Source: Neocallimastix lanati (nom. inval.) | Taxonomy: Eukaryota > Neocallimastigomycota > Neocallimastigomycetes > Neocallimastigales > Neocallimastigaceae | DNA: 64,000 bases | Assembly: GCA_016946835.1 (NCBI GenBank) | Contig: JACVTC010000124.1 | Coordinates: 100,001 to 164,000, forward strand | Direction: 5' to 3' | Part shown: positions 1-13,213 of the stretch, piece by piece | Layout of the letters: each line of letters begins with the position of its first letter | How positions within the stretch are numbered: the first letter of the stretch is position 1 | The notes under the pieces: model-generated | The model's database searches: none | Seen by the model: only the letters and a program-made list of their open reading frames with translations | Told to the model about the DNA's origin: nothing | Program-made: the position numbers and the translations under genes

Positions 1-1574
1 AAAATTATTTTCAAAAATATTATATTTATCTATCTTTTATCTTAATAAAATTATTTTCTATAAGAACTAAACTTTTTTTTTTTTTTTTATTTAATAAATA
101 ATATATATATACATAGATATATTAATAAAATTGATGAATTATTTATATTTATTTACCATAAAGGGCACCAGAACATCCAACGGAAGGTTTATTGTAACTA
201 ATATCGGCACCAAATGCAAAACCAAAAATACCACTGGCCATATATATAATCATCATTCGCCATGTACCGAAATCTTTTTCCATTTGAATACCAGTACGAA
301 TTTGGAAAATCAAATTAATAAATATATGTATTATACCAGCATGTAAAAATATAGGAGCAATGAAACGAATCCATTGATTTGGTTTTTCACCTTCTTTGAT
401 ACCACCCATACCACATAAATCACTTAAATTGCAAAGATTTCCTGTAATTTCTTTACCTGTTGCTTTATTAACATAACCACCTGTATTAATAATGGAACCT
501 TCAATTCCTAAAGGACATATTGTAACATTATAAATTTTTGCTCTAGCATTATCCATTTGTTTCATACACGGTACAAATCTAGCTCCCATATGAATTAAAA
601 CCTATAAAAAATATATATATATAATAAAAGAATAATAATAATAATAATAATAATAAAAATATAAATATTTAATAAATTTATTTGAAATTAATAAAAAAAA
701 AAGTTTTTAAATCTTATTTAAATAAATATATTATATATTTAGGTATTTAAGATATATATATTTTATCTAGTTAATATAAGAAAAAGAATCAACTTACACC
801 AGCATTAGGACCAAGCATGATATTATTACTGAAACTATCAAATGGGTGACCAACATAACTATAATTTATAATAATAGCTGCAATCATAGATATAATTTGT
901 AGTATTGTTACGGTATACATAAAGAATGGTTTATGTTGCTTTAATTCTTCTAATTGTTTACGAACTTCTGGATCATATAAAGCTTTTGGTACCTTTGATT
1001 TTCTACGTTCTTCCCTTTCTGGATCGTTGTTGGGTTTTCTTCTTGGTTGTGGAGATTCTTCAATATATTCCTCACCTCTTTCTGCAGCTTCTTCCATACG
1101 TCTACGTCTTTCTTCTTCTTTTTGTTTTTGAATTTCACGATGTCTCTGTTCAAGTTCCTGTTCATATGAAGTAAGTTGAGGCCTTTGAGGTTGTACTTCT
1201 ATTTCATCAACACTTATTTCTTGTTGTAGTGAACTTGAACTTGAATGACCTTCTTCTAATTGTCTTTGAGAATTATTATTTATTCTCTGTAATCTCTTTT
1301 GGGTATCTGATCTCTGGAAGAAAGATTGACCCATTGGTAAACCGTTAATTGGTTGACCATTTTCATCAAATTGAACATCATCAGCATTAAGCCATTTTTT
1401 TACTCCAGTACCTGCACGTTTTAAACCAGTACCAGCCCTTTTTAAACCAGTACCAGCTCTCTTTAAACCAGTAGTACCGGCTCTTTTAATTTCTGTACCA
1501 GCTCTTCTTAACGATGTAAGTGTATTATCACGTTTTACATTAATATTTGACTTTGAACGTTCTAACTCTGCCAT
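1..1574 (-). CDS. Rhomboid-family intramembrane serine protease, 5' part (C-terminus outside window)
   Basis: Exon 1 is 1574-798, intron 797-602 (gtaagt..tatag) and exon 2 is 601-157. A second intron opens at 156 (gtaaat) and runs off the left edge. About 407 residues are encoded here. The first ~215 are a basic/acidic cytoplasmic tail with four or five near-repeats of the type KRAGTGL and a charged RRRR/EEE stretch. A first membrane segment follows (FFMYTVTILQIISMIAAIII). Exon 2 carries the rhomboid core: an L1 region with paired cysteines, WIRFIAPIFLHAG, the HAGIIHIFINL membrane helix, and GCSGALYG with the catalytic serine of the GxSG motif. The partner histidine would lie in a later helix beyond the window. 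Rhomboids cleave membrane proteins within the bilayer; substrate and compartment cannot be read here. The start is the first ATG after an A/T-only leader. Family call secure; active status unproven. Confidence 0.88.
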
Positions 1575-3375
1575 TTGTATATTTATTATTGATTATTATT
1601 TAATTTTTTTTTTATACTAACAAAAAAAAAAAACTCTATTTCTTTATTAATTGTATTCAATTGTTGTATTGATATTTTTCAAATGTTGATTATTTGAATT
1701 TTTTTTTTTTTTTTTTAACAAATTTCAATCTATATTAGTCAAGTTAAAATATTTTTATAATAAAGAAATATATTAATATTTAATAATTCATACACTATAA
1801 ACAAATAAAATATATTAACATAAAAATCAATTTTTTTTTTAATTAAATAAGCCGATAAAATATTATTATTATTACTTCAAATTTAAAAATAATTATAATA
1901 ATATATAAATAATTACTTTTTTTTTTTAGATTATAATGACTTTTATTTTTTTTTTTCTTATATTATTTATAAAATTTGTCCTTATTTATTTATTATGGTC
2001 GAATATTTTTATTTTATCTTATTTTTACTATATTTTATTTTTACTTGAATACTTTAATATTTTTCTATGTTATTTTTCTTCCTTTCTTATTTTTTTTTTT
2101 TATTTTATTTTATTTTTTTTTTTATTTTTTATTATTTAATTGATTTGACTTATTCTTTCATGATTATTCCTTTTTTTTTCTCTTTCTCTGTTTTCTATAT
2201 AACTTCTTTTATAGTCTATAATAAATATATATTAATTTTTTAAGGCAGTTCTCATCAATGTCTAAATATATATATACATATATATATAGAATAAAATCAA
2301 AATCAAAAAAATAAAATTCAAAAAAAAAAAAAAAAATTAGAACAAAATAATAAAAATAAAAAAAAATTGAAATATTAAAATATGAATTATTATATTAGAA
2401 TATTAGAATATTAAAATGGAATATTGTTATGATTAATGTTATTTATTTAATTATTAATTTAATTATTATTATTATTATTATTATTATTTTATTTTTTTTA
2501 ATATTATAATAATTAATATATAATAAATACAAAATACAAAAAAATAATAATAATAATCATAATTTAAAAAGCATTTTGTATTATTTAAATATTCATATAA
2601 AATAAAGTAATAATAATGATTATTAATAAATAGTTCATATATTATTAATACTATTGAAATTAATAAATAGTTTATATTTATTAATTTATTATTTATTAAT
2701 AGCATAAATAAATAAATAAATATTAATATAATATTATATAGTAAGTGTAAATATTAAATATAAAATATCTACATTAAATTATTAATTAACTATAAATTAA
2801 AGTTCAATTTTATTATTAATATATGATATATTAAATAGAATTATTTACAATATACATATTCTATTTCTATTTAATTATATTATATTTCTTGTTCAAATAT
2901 TATTAAATTTTAAATCATTCTCATTTGATTGTTAATATAAAATAATATATTTATCATAAGATTATTAATATATGGCAACTACATGATTTTTTATATAAAA
3001 TTTTTTGTGTGTTACATTGAATCTAAATTTAATAATTATAAAATTTTTATTTTTCAATCATTCTAAAAACTATATATTAATTTATATTATTAATATATAC
3101 TTTTAATTTATTAATATCTATTCTAGTTAAATTAATAAAATAAAATAAAAAAAAAATATAAAAAAATAAAAAAATAAGAAAATTAAAAAAATAATAAGAA
3201 AATAAAATTAAAAAAAAAAAAAATAATAAAAAAAAAAAGAAAGAAATAAAAAAAAGGAAATTTAATTAAATGAAATAAAATAAAAAAATATATATATTTA
3301 AGTTTACATATAAATGTAAATATATTAAAATGAAAACTTTATTTAATAATAAATAAAATTATCATTTTTAATTTT
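1575..3375. other. AT-only intergenic spacer
   Basis: No supportable gene. The stretch is almost pure A/T with long T runs (for example 1688-1706 and 1936-2139) and ATT/TTA microsatellites. Open frames here encode only Phe/Leu/Tyr/Ile strings from T-rich DNA. It should contain the promoter of the rhomboid gene, but no defined motif is visible. Confidence 0.7.
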
Positions 3376-4120
3376 ATGAATTTGGAAGATATGTGCCACC
3401 AAACAAGAAAGCTTTTGCTAAATATTAATACATATGGATAAAAAGGGTACACTTTGAGATTATAATTAATTGGTTCTGATTATTCAAAACGATATTTATC
3501 TGGAACTGACCCATGATCTTATAGTCATTAAAGAGGAATACTATGATATGAAAAAAGGTTATGATAAAGAAGATAACTATGAAAGTTTAATATCTCCAGA
3601 TCCATTTAACAATTACTATTTGTTTATAAAAAAAAAAAAAATAATAATAATAATTAATAAAAAATATATATATTTAATAGTTTAAAAAAAGTAAATAAAA
3701 TAAATAACAAATTAAATTAAAAAATTACAATAATGAAATATTAATTATTAATTATGTATTTATATATTAAAATAAACTATATTATGCAAAATCGAAAATA
3801 TTTACTCCAAAATTTTGGTTCAAATATGAAAAAATTATATATATAAAAAAAAAAAATAAAGATACCAGTAAATATAATAATTGTACTTACAATAGATATA
3901 ACAAAACTCATTAATGATTTTTTTTTTTTTTTTTTTTTTTTGATTTCTTATTATATCAAAGATGCAAATCTTATGGTAGATACCTACAAAGAAATTTAAT
4001 TAATTACTACTAATACTATTAATATGACTAATATTGATCCTAATAAAGTTGGAGAAAAAAAAAATTACTACTAAGGCTTCCAAGATTATTTTTAGTATTT
4101 TGATCTTACAATTTAGAGAT
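3376..4120 (+). pseudogene. Possible decayed gene remnant (unidentified)
   Basis: Short patches are richer in G/C than the spacer and translate to protein-like text in shifting frames. Examples are FGRYVPPNKKAFAKY near 3375-3425, YDKEDNYESLISPDPFNNYY near 3570-3630, and NTINMTNIDPNKVG near 4010-4055 followed by TKASKIIFSILILQFRDYIR after a frame slip in an A run. Stops and frame changes separate the patches, and poly(A)/poly(T) runs have grown between them. I do not recognise the family. It could be a dead gene or chance; the only evidence is composition and local frame. Confidence 0.25.
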
Positions 4121-4127
4121 TATATAC

Positions 4128-4161
<34 letters not shown>

Positions 4162-4369
4162 ATATATATTTAAATATTTATTAACTTAAAATAAGATATT
4201 AATTTTTTTCATACCTTTTTTTATAAAGGTATTGAAATCTTATAATAAACATTTATTGTCCCAATTAATAATTATATATTTAATATATATATATATATAT
4301 ATTAAATATATTTATTATTCTTTCTTTGAATATTAAAAATCAAACGAACAAACAAAAAAAAAAAAAAAA

Positions 4370-4402
<33 letters not shown>

Positions 4403-4611
4403 CAAATAAATAAACAAAATATCGTATATATATTGTAAATAAGTAAATAAATATATATATTACAATAATTTATTATAATTTCTTTTTTATTTTTATAAAT
4501 ATCATATTTTCATGGTATACGTATACTAATATTTTTTTTTTATTCTCAGTATTATTAATGATATAATATTTTTTTAAAAGAAAAAAATAACTGTTTTTTT
4601 GTTAATAATTA
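4121..4611. other. AT-only spacer downstream of the SGNH gene
   Basis: Contains A runs near 4130-4159 and 4354-4370, a (TA)n patch near 4290-4302 and an AAT microsatellite near 4370-4400. It holds the 3' flank of the minus-strand hydrolase; no gene seen. Confidence 0.6.
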
Positions 4612-5313
4612 TTAAATACAACTATATATCTTTTTAGCAATAGTTTCATCATATGGAACACGAACGATGTCAATATTTTCTTCAGCGGTAATGGTGTCTC
4701 CAGTAAATATGACTTTATTATCTAAAATATAATCAGGAAAAGCAGGAACCTGACCTGTTAAAGTTTTAACCATAGAAGAAGCAATTAAAAGATCGCCATA
4801 AGGTGAAGGATGCTCTCCATCTTTATAATATAGTTCAATTTCTGGATATTTATGTTGTATATTCCTCCATATAACACCTATAGGTGTTAATAATCCACCT
4901 GTTTCTTTGGCAAGTTTGGTATAGGTATCAATCATTTTCTGTTGATTTTCTGGATGTATTTTTTCTGCCCAGGTCATATATAACACAGGGATAGTATGAA
5001 CTTTTTTACAAAGGTCAATAATTTTTTTACCATCATTTAATGTATTCTCTTCTGGAGGAAATGGATGAGCAGCTTGTTGAATGACACAATAGTCATAATT
5101 TCCATATAATAAATTATATCTAAGTGACATATATTCTTTTAAATGCCATTCTAATTTTCTTCCAGAATAGGCCAACATAACAGATTCTACTTTATTTCCT
5201 GTAGTTTTTTCATATATATGAGAAAATAAAGCTGGCATATCATTCATATAGGTATGACTATTTCCTATGAATAAAACTTTTATAATATTTTTTTTGTTAT
5301 TAATTTCCGTCAT
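4612..5313 (-). CDS. SGNH/GDSL-type hydrolase of bacterial type (intronless)
   Basis: A single uninterrupted exon of 233 codons. The nucleophile block is VLFIGNSHTYM, with Ser19 in the GNSH motif. The catalytic Asp-His block is near the end, KDGEHPSPYGD (Asp165, His168). The middle has VIQQAAHPF, like the third SGNH block. There is no signal peptide or membrane helix, so a cytosolic enzyme is predicted. SGNH proteins hydrolyse ester bonds, such as acetyl groups on sugars, or lipids; the substrate cannot be set from sequence. The layout resembles short SGNH/DUF4886-like proteins of gut Firmicutes and Bacteroidetes. Together with the absence of introns, this suggests acquisition from a bacterium, which is inference. 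The start is the only ATG upstream of the GNSH block, in a TAAT-rich leader. Confidence 0.8.
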   Translation of the reverse strand: MTEINNKKNIIKVLFIGNSHTYMNDMPALFSHIYEKTTGNKVESVMLAYSGRKLEWHLKEYMSLRYNLLYGNYDYCVIQQAAHPFPPEENTLNDGKKIIDLCKKVHTIPVLYMTWAEKIHPENQQKMIDTYTKLAKETGGLLTPIGVIWRNIQHKYPEIELYYKDGEHPSPYGDLLIASSMVKTLTGQVPAFPDYILDNKVIFTGDTITAEENIDIVRVPYDETIAKKIYSCI

Positions 5314-6060
5314 TATTATTATTATTAATTACTATTATTTTTTTTTTTTTTTTTTTGATTTATTTATTGAATGATTTAAAAAAAAAATAAAAAAAAATTT
5401 TATTTTTTTATTATTAAAAAAAAAAATGGAATATACATTAATATGGAAATTGGGAACCAATCATCAATCGATAAAAACTTTCAAAAATTAATTAAAAAAA
5501 TTTTTTTAATGAATAAAATTAAATAATAAAATAGAAAATACTTTTCCACATATTTATGAATAATTATTAAAATTATAATAAAGAATTATTAAAATTATAA
5601 TAATAATAGTAATAATAATAATAATTATTTATTATTATCAATTATTATTACAAGTCTTTTTTTTTTGTTTGTTTTTAAAAGAAAAAAAATAGAAATAAAT
5701 TAATAAAAAAAAGTGTATAACTTGTTCATTTATTTATTTTATAAATAAAAAGCCATTTAAATAGGTAAAGAAATTTTTTCAGCCATTAAAAATAAAAAAA
5801 AAAAAAAAAAAATTTAAAAAAAATTAAATAATATTAATATAAATATTAGTTTTACTCTAAATATGGTTTTTTTTAAAAATAAATTACCAAAAAAGAAAAA
5901 TAATGAATATAATATATATATTAAATAAAAAATAAAAAATAAAAAAAATAAAAAATACTAAAATTTTAAAATTTAAAAACTTAAAATAAAATTAATGATT
6001 AAAAAAATATAGATGTTTCTAATTCAAAGTTAAGGTTGATTTAAATTTTTATTTTATCAG

Positions 6061-6110
<50 letters not shown>

Positions 6111-8523
6111 CATTATTTTATTATATAAAAAAAATAATCTGTAACTTTATATATATATATATTTTAAAATAAATTATAAAGTTATTAAGTTCCTTTTTTT
6201 TTTTATTTTGGTGAAAATATTTTTCATGGAGTGGAGTACATAAATTATATTTTCTAATAAGAAGTAAATCTTATATTTTGATTGGTTTTTGGAGTTTCTT
6301 GTTTTGAATGTCAGTATTTTCAAGATAAATATTTGTAATTTGTTAGAAAAAAAAGGATTATTAATTATATAAATTGAGGTAGATTGTCCTAATAGAATAA
6401 ATGAAATAAAATTATGAATGATTTATTAAATAATTCAATTAATATAAATCATTTCTAATTATTAATATGAATATCAATCAATATTAATGTATCATATTAA
6501 TATAATAGTTTTATTTTGTATCAGTTATTATGATATTAATTTTTTGTATAAATAATATTAAATATTCAATAAAATAATAATAAAATATATAATAATAATA
6601 ATAGTTCTTAAGATAATAAACATAAAATATATTTTTTCATTTTTTTCATATTTTTTTTTTTTTTTTTTGGTTTTATGTATTAATATAATTTACTAACTAA
6701 TTATAATAGAGCTCTAAATGTAATTACATTATTTCACTGAAACAATTTAAAATTATCATAATATTTATTATAAGAAATATATTTAATCATGTAAATTATA
6801 TAATTATAAAATAATAAATTATTATTAAGAAACAATTTTAAATATATATATATACTTTGTATATACATTATTAACATATTTTCATTATAGAAGGAGTACA
6901 AGTTTATTCATTAATAAAATGAATTAACATGGAAAAAAAATTTATTACTTCTACTAATAGTAATAAATAGTATGATTTTTATAAATACTAGGAGGTATAT
7001 AAAAATAAAATAAAAAATAAGTAATATTTATAGTATAAACAAAAAAAAAATTAACAATAATATTAGTATTATTTATTGTTATTAAAGTTATTATTTATTA
7101 TATAAATATCCTTATTAGCCATTATCTTTTAAGTAGTTAATAACTAAAAATAAAAATTTTACAAAAGAAAAAATTTATATATAATAAAAATTTTAAAAGT
7201 TAACCGTCTAATTTTATTATAATATTATTTTAATTTAAAATTTAATGTATATCAAGAATAAAGGATTTTATAAATAATAAGAATTATAATTATAGTAATA
7301 ATTAATATGAATTAAAATTAAAATTATAATAAATAATAAATCATAAATAATAAAAATATTAATAATAATCAATTTATTTTTATTTTAATTTTAATTATAA
7401 TAAAAATTACAATAATAGTAATTATAATAATAAAATAATAATATTAATAATAAAAGTGATAAAATAATTATAATATTAATATAAATAATAGTAAGAGAAG
7501 GGATAATTTTTATAATTATTATAGAAAACATATTATATATAAAACAAAAATTAAAATAATAAAGCAAGTAAATTTTATATCTATTTGATTTTTAATATAA
7601 CAAAATATTAAATAAAATTGATTATAAAAGATTATTAATTATTAGAATTTAAAAAAAAAAAAAAATTGTAAAAATATATCTTATTTATTAAAATTTAAAA
7701 TATCTATAGATATATAGATATAGATAAATGGATTAAATACTTTTATTAAAATAGTATATAAAAGTTTTATCTTCAAATAATTTTAAATATTATTTGCATT
7801 AAAATTAGAATATATATATGTTTTATATTAATATTATTTTTTTATTTTAATAATCAAAATTTTATTATTATTAAAAATTACAATAATAAAATATCATTAC
7901 TATTAATATAAAATAAATGATATAATTTAATATAATTTAAAAAATTTAAGTCAAGTATTGAACGAATAATTTTTTTTAAATATTTTTTATGAGCAATGAT
8001 ATGTCAAACTTAAAAATCCATCTATCAATTGTATTTATTATATACATCTTCATAATTATGAATCATATTAACAAAAATTAAAATCAAAATCAATATATTT
8101 TGATATTATTACCAAAATAAAAAAAAAAGATTAAATCAATGAATTTTATTTCTAATATTTTTTATATGTTTTTATTATTTTGATAACTTTTTAAATTAAA
8201 AACTTCTCAATATTATTTTTTTATTTTTATTAATATTTTACTTATAATAATGAATTTCATATGATTTAAATAAAACTTAGGTACATTAACAAAAAAAAAT
8301 TTTTTTTAAGAAAAAATTAATAATTTTTTAAATAAAATATGAATTGTTGACTTTTAATTAATTTGCTTTTAAATAATAAAAGAAGAAGAAAAAGAAGAAG
8401 AAAAAGTTATTTCAAATCAGTATCATCAGTATAATATAAATATTTAGATTTTTTAATATATTTTTATATAATTTTTTTTTATCTCATAATAGAAACTTGA
8501 ATAAAAAAAAAAAAGAATTAATA

Positions 8524-8568
<45 letters not shown>

Positions 8569-9278
8569 ATTAATACAAAAAAAAAAAAAAAAAAAAAGAG
8601 ATAATGAATATAGATAGTATTATAAAATTAATTTTATAAAAGTTTTTAATTATTAATTTTAATATTTATTAGACTCTTTTATTATTAATAGTTTAAATAA
8701 TTTTGTAAAAAGCTAATTATTAATTAAAGTATTCTTTTAGAGTATTAATAATGTCAACTTCTTTAAATTTTTATTATTTTAGTATCAGATAACAATTATT
8801 GGTATTAGGTTGATTTTTGGTTTATTTATTAAATATTTTTTTTAAACGATCCAAGAGATCAATGTACATGTTTTTTTACTCAAATTCAATTAAAAAAAAA
8901 AAAAAAAAAAAGGAAATAACACAGTAATGTTGTTGAAAAAGTTATTTATATTAATTTAATTATCAATCAAAATTACATAATTTTATTAGATAAAAATTTA
9001 TAATATTTTTATAAAAATTTTACATAAAATCATATTTTATTTGGTAATTAAAAATATATGAAATAAAAAAAAAAAAAAAAAATTAAAATTAAATAAATAA
9101 TAAATAAATAAATAAATATATTAAATATTAATTGCTATTTATAATTAATAAATTTAATAGTTCGATTATAAACTCATATTTATATATATATATATATTTA
9201 TTTTTTTTTTTATTTTTTTATTTTTTTTATGAATTTATTAAATACAATTAAATTGATGTTAAATTTTAATGTATAAAA
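5314..9278. other. 4-kb AT-only intergenic region
   Basis: No gene is supportable on either strand. It holds very long homopolymers (A run 6064-6107; A runs 8525-8566 and 8578-8597; T run 6650-6668), an AAG-like patch at 8380-8404 and many ATT/AAT runs. A slightly less AT-rich patch at 6195-6420 has no readable frame. The promoter of the Lines-like gene should lie at the right end. Confidence 0.7.
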
Positions 9279-10280
9279 ATGAATAATACATCGTATTGCT
9301 GGAATTTTGAAAATGCTTTAAATAATGAAATAACTTTAAATTTATCTCAAGAAAATAAAGAAATTAGTAAATTAAGTTTATTAATTAACTTATTAACAGG
9401 TATTGAACATGATGACAAAAACAAAATAGAAAATCCTCTTTTAACCTTTCAAAGTTCTTGGGAAAATTTAATTTTAAATATTAATACTATTGTATGTTGG
9501 CAATCAATATTTTTTTTTAAAAAAAAAATAATAATATTAACAATATAATTAATAAATATATTTGAAAAAAAGATAGATAAAGAATGGTTTATCTCATAAA
9601 ACTCAATTAATAGCATATTTATGGAGAAAGATTTTGTACAATGTTTATATAAATTTTTATGGTAAAAATTAATTTCATTAAGTATTGAAAATAAATTAAT
9701 ATATCTAAATTCATTTAAATATTAAATTATTTAACTTATTAAATTATTTCAGAAAATGATAAATACAGAGAAGCTTTAGAAGAGTCCATTTTAGTAATTT
9801 TTGACCAATTATTAAAAGATTTAAATTATCAATTACCACATTCAAAAAATTTAGAAATTCAACAAAATGTTCTCTATTCAAATTCTTTATTAAATTATTA
9901 TGATTCTGAATCAGAAGAAGATAATGAAGAAGATATAAATGAAAATAATAAAAATGGAGATGAAATTCAAAAATTTCAAATTAAAAGAAGAATTAAACAT
10001 ATATTTAATTTACTACATATGCTCTTGAAAGACTATAGAAAGAAATTGGTTAAAGCTGCTGATGATTATCCAGTTCATATTGGTGATTATATATGGATAA
10101 TTTTCGAAGAAGAAAATTTTTCAATTTCAACTTCAAATATATCAGGTGAATTGATTTTTTCAAAACAAAATGTAAGTAAATTTTTAAAATTTCGTTATTT
10201 CGTTATATATATATATTTCAATTCATTTCATTTCAATTATGTATATATTTAATTAAAATAAATTGTAATTCTTTTTTAAA

Positions 10281-10311
<31 letters not shown>

Positions 10312-10582
10312 TAAAATAATTTTTTTTTAAAAAAATATATAATTATAATAAAATAGTATTTAGAATGGACTTATGAAATTTTAATTATTCAAATCGATTT
10401 AATAAAACTTTATAATATAAGAAACATAAATGAAAAGGATAAATTTTCTTTAATTTGTAGTATGCCTATATTTGTTATTAATCATATTCAAGAGGTAATA
10501 TTAATAAATCATTTTAAAAAAAAAAAAAGCATTTGAATTTTTTTTTTTTTTTAAATAAACTTATAATATTGAAAAAAAACAA

Positions 10583-10613
<31 letters not shown>

Positions 10614-11374
10614 ATAGTATCAATATGTATTTACGGAAGATTGTCAAGGAAATCTAACCATGATTGTACGAAGAATGTTGCAACTCTTCAATTTACTCAT
10701 TAATATTCTGAATAAATCAATAGATTTTGATGATAAAAGCAATACCACTACAGGAAATAATGAAGTAATATCAACAATATCCATTCAAAATTTAATGATA
10801 CAAACTTCGAGATTTAAAGTTAAATCATACCCAGAAATCAAAAAATTAATAACCTCCTATGAATCTTTTAATAAAGATTATTTAAAAATTTTTCCTCAAC
10901 AATATCATTCAATATTATCTAAATTCATATACCAAAAACTAAGTCTATTTTTGATGATTATGGAGGTTTCTATATATTTTATAAATCATTCACAAATTAA
11001 AAATTACATTGCTCATCATCTCTATGATAATGCCAATACTTCTTATACAACATTTATTCATCAGCCTTCATGTAATGCCATGCTTTGTCAACATCAAAAC
11101 TATTTAGATCGAGAATGTGCCTGTAAATTTTTATTAGTTATCAATCGTTGGTTTTTATCCATGGTTAAAATGGAAAAAGCATTTATTCAAAATAATATTG
11201 TTGATAAATTATTACAAGAAATAACAAAAGATATAGATACTTCAGGTAATTAATATATATTATTATAATATAGGTATATTTATTTATATTAAACTATTAT
11301 TTTATAGTAGTTTTAATTGATAAATAATAATAATAATGATGATGATAATTTGTGAAATCATGAAAATGTATTCC

Positions 11375-11410
<36 letters not shown>

Positions 11411-11423
11411 ATAATTATTAATA

Positions 11424-11454
<31 letters not shown>

Positions 11455-11634
11455 TATACATATATATATTATATATAACAATTATAGATATCTTTAGTTA
11501 TAATAATTTACCAGAAGTTATTGTTAATCTATATAGTCATAATGATAGTGAATTAATGGATACCCTAATCTTATTACAAAATAATTATATATATTATCAA
11601 TATAAATCTTATAAAACTTTCTATAATAGGTAAA

Positions 11635-11673
<39 letters not shown>

Positions 11674-11888
11674 TATTAATATTATTAAAATTGTTGTTGT
11701 TATCATTTTTATTTTTTATTGCTTTTTATAATCAAAAAATTGATTATTATTTTTATAGATAATGGTTATCCAAAATCTATATAATAAATATAATATGAAT
11801 ATATATATATATATAATATATATTAAATGACTTTTTTTTTTTTTTTTCTTCTTCTTCTTTTTCTTATTTTCTTCTTTTATACTTTTAT

Positions 11889-11924
<36 letters not shown>

Positions 11925-12563
11925 CATAGATGTCCTGCCATAGCAACAATTTTAGAATTTAGTTCACCCATTAAACTATTTGAAGCTTTAATGAATAATG
12001 TTTCATATGATAAAGAAATTTTGTTAGATTGGATCATTTCTAATGAAACCACTTTTTTAGAATATCTTTTACGTTATTTAGATTATACAGAGTTATATTG
12101 TACCTTTTCTTCTAAAAATGAAAATCATCAAGATTTTTCAATGAGCAATACAAATAAAAATGAAAATGTAAATGTAAATACAGATACACCTACAGATACA
12201 GATATAGATACAAATACAAATAAAATGGATTTAGAATTCTCAAACGAAAAACTTAACTATACCTATTATAAGGATAATAATCTTAAATTGAATAAGAAAA
12301 AGAGAAGGATAGTTTCCAGTGATAACTATGAAATTGATAATTCCGAAAAGGAATCAAAAGAAATCACTATTCAAGATTTATCAAGTCAATTAAAATATAC
12401 TTCCATTGACAAGGAATTTCCATCCATGGCCACCATTAAATTATTATATGAGCTAAGAAATACCATCGATAAACTTTCAAAGCATCATTTAATTCCATTT
12501 TCACCAGGACCCCTCCTACGAAAAATGGATCATTATTATCAAAAATTTTCATTCCTTTTATAA
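9279..12563 (+). CDS. LINS1: Lines homologue (LINS1-like protein), seven exons
   Basis: Exons: 9279-9491, 9577-9661, 9753-10171, 10357-10494, 10618-11245, 11488-11629 and 11930-12563. All introns are GT..AG and the joined frame is 752 codons plus stop, almost the length of human LINS1 (757). The C-terminal Lines signature is clear near residues 560-595: a phrase like KLFEALMNNVSYDKEIL followed by LLDWIISNETTFLEYLLRYL. The family's final helix, ELRNTIDKL..LIPFSPGPLL, is near 715-735. A low-complexity Asn/Thr/Asp linker separates them, as in animals. The N-terminal half is helical and weakly conserved. In flies Lines modulates Wnt/Hedgehog-dependent patterning; the fungal role is unknown. Introns contain T/A homopolymers. 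The chosen ATG opens the first exon that keeps frame through all seven. The identity rests on the C-terminal domain. Confidence 0.85.
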
Positions 12564-13065
12564 TTTTTAATAACTCCTCCTTAATATATCTATATATATA
12601 TATTTTTTTTTTAAAAAAAAAAAAAAAAAAAAAAATATTTAATATTTAATTTATAATCACAAATAAATAATAATATTAAAAGTAAAAAATATATATATAT
12701 ATATATATATATTAAAAATAAATATAAATCACACTATTTAATGAAAATAATATATTCATTTAATTTTATTTTATTATATATATAGGTATATATGTATGAA
12801 TGTATGTTTTCATAGTATTAATTTTAACTTTTTTTTTATTTATTTTTTTATTTTATTTTATTTTTATTGATATGGGTATTATTAAATATATATATATTAT
12901 ATTATATTATATTATATTATATTATATTATATTATATTATATTCTGTTCTATTTTTTATTTATTATAAATAAGTTTGGTAATTTAATATTAATTTATAAA
13001 TGTTTATTACTATTATTTCAGTTTTTTTTTTTTTTTTTTTATTTATATATATATATATATATATA

Positions 13066-13213
13066 TTTAAATAATAGTAGTAATTAAGAAAATATTATGA
13101 TAAATAATAACTGTTTATTAATTTTTTTTTTTTTTTTTTATTTTTAAATATATATATATATTTAAATAATTGTAGTAATTAAGAAAGTATTATGATAAAT
13201 AATAACTTTTTAT
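13066..13213 (+). repeat. 95-bp-offset tandem duplication
   Basis: The segment starting tttaaataatagtagtaatt at 13066 recurs at 13161 with a few substitutions and T-run length changes (taattaagaaaatattatga versus taattaagaaagtattatga). Both copies follow a T run and an AT microsatellite. It looks like a recent local duplication of non-coding DNA. Confidence 0.75.

Noticed and set aside
1936-2139. Hydrophobic plus-strand frame resembling a small membrane protein
   Set aside because: Phe/Leu/Tyr/Ile strings from T-rich DNA; no codon diversity, no homologue recognised. The same applies near 2484-2705, 12800-13087, 28030-28619, 45178-45438, 47779-48295 and 54928-55167.
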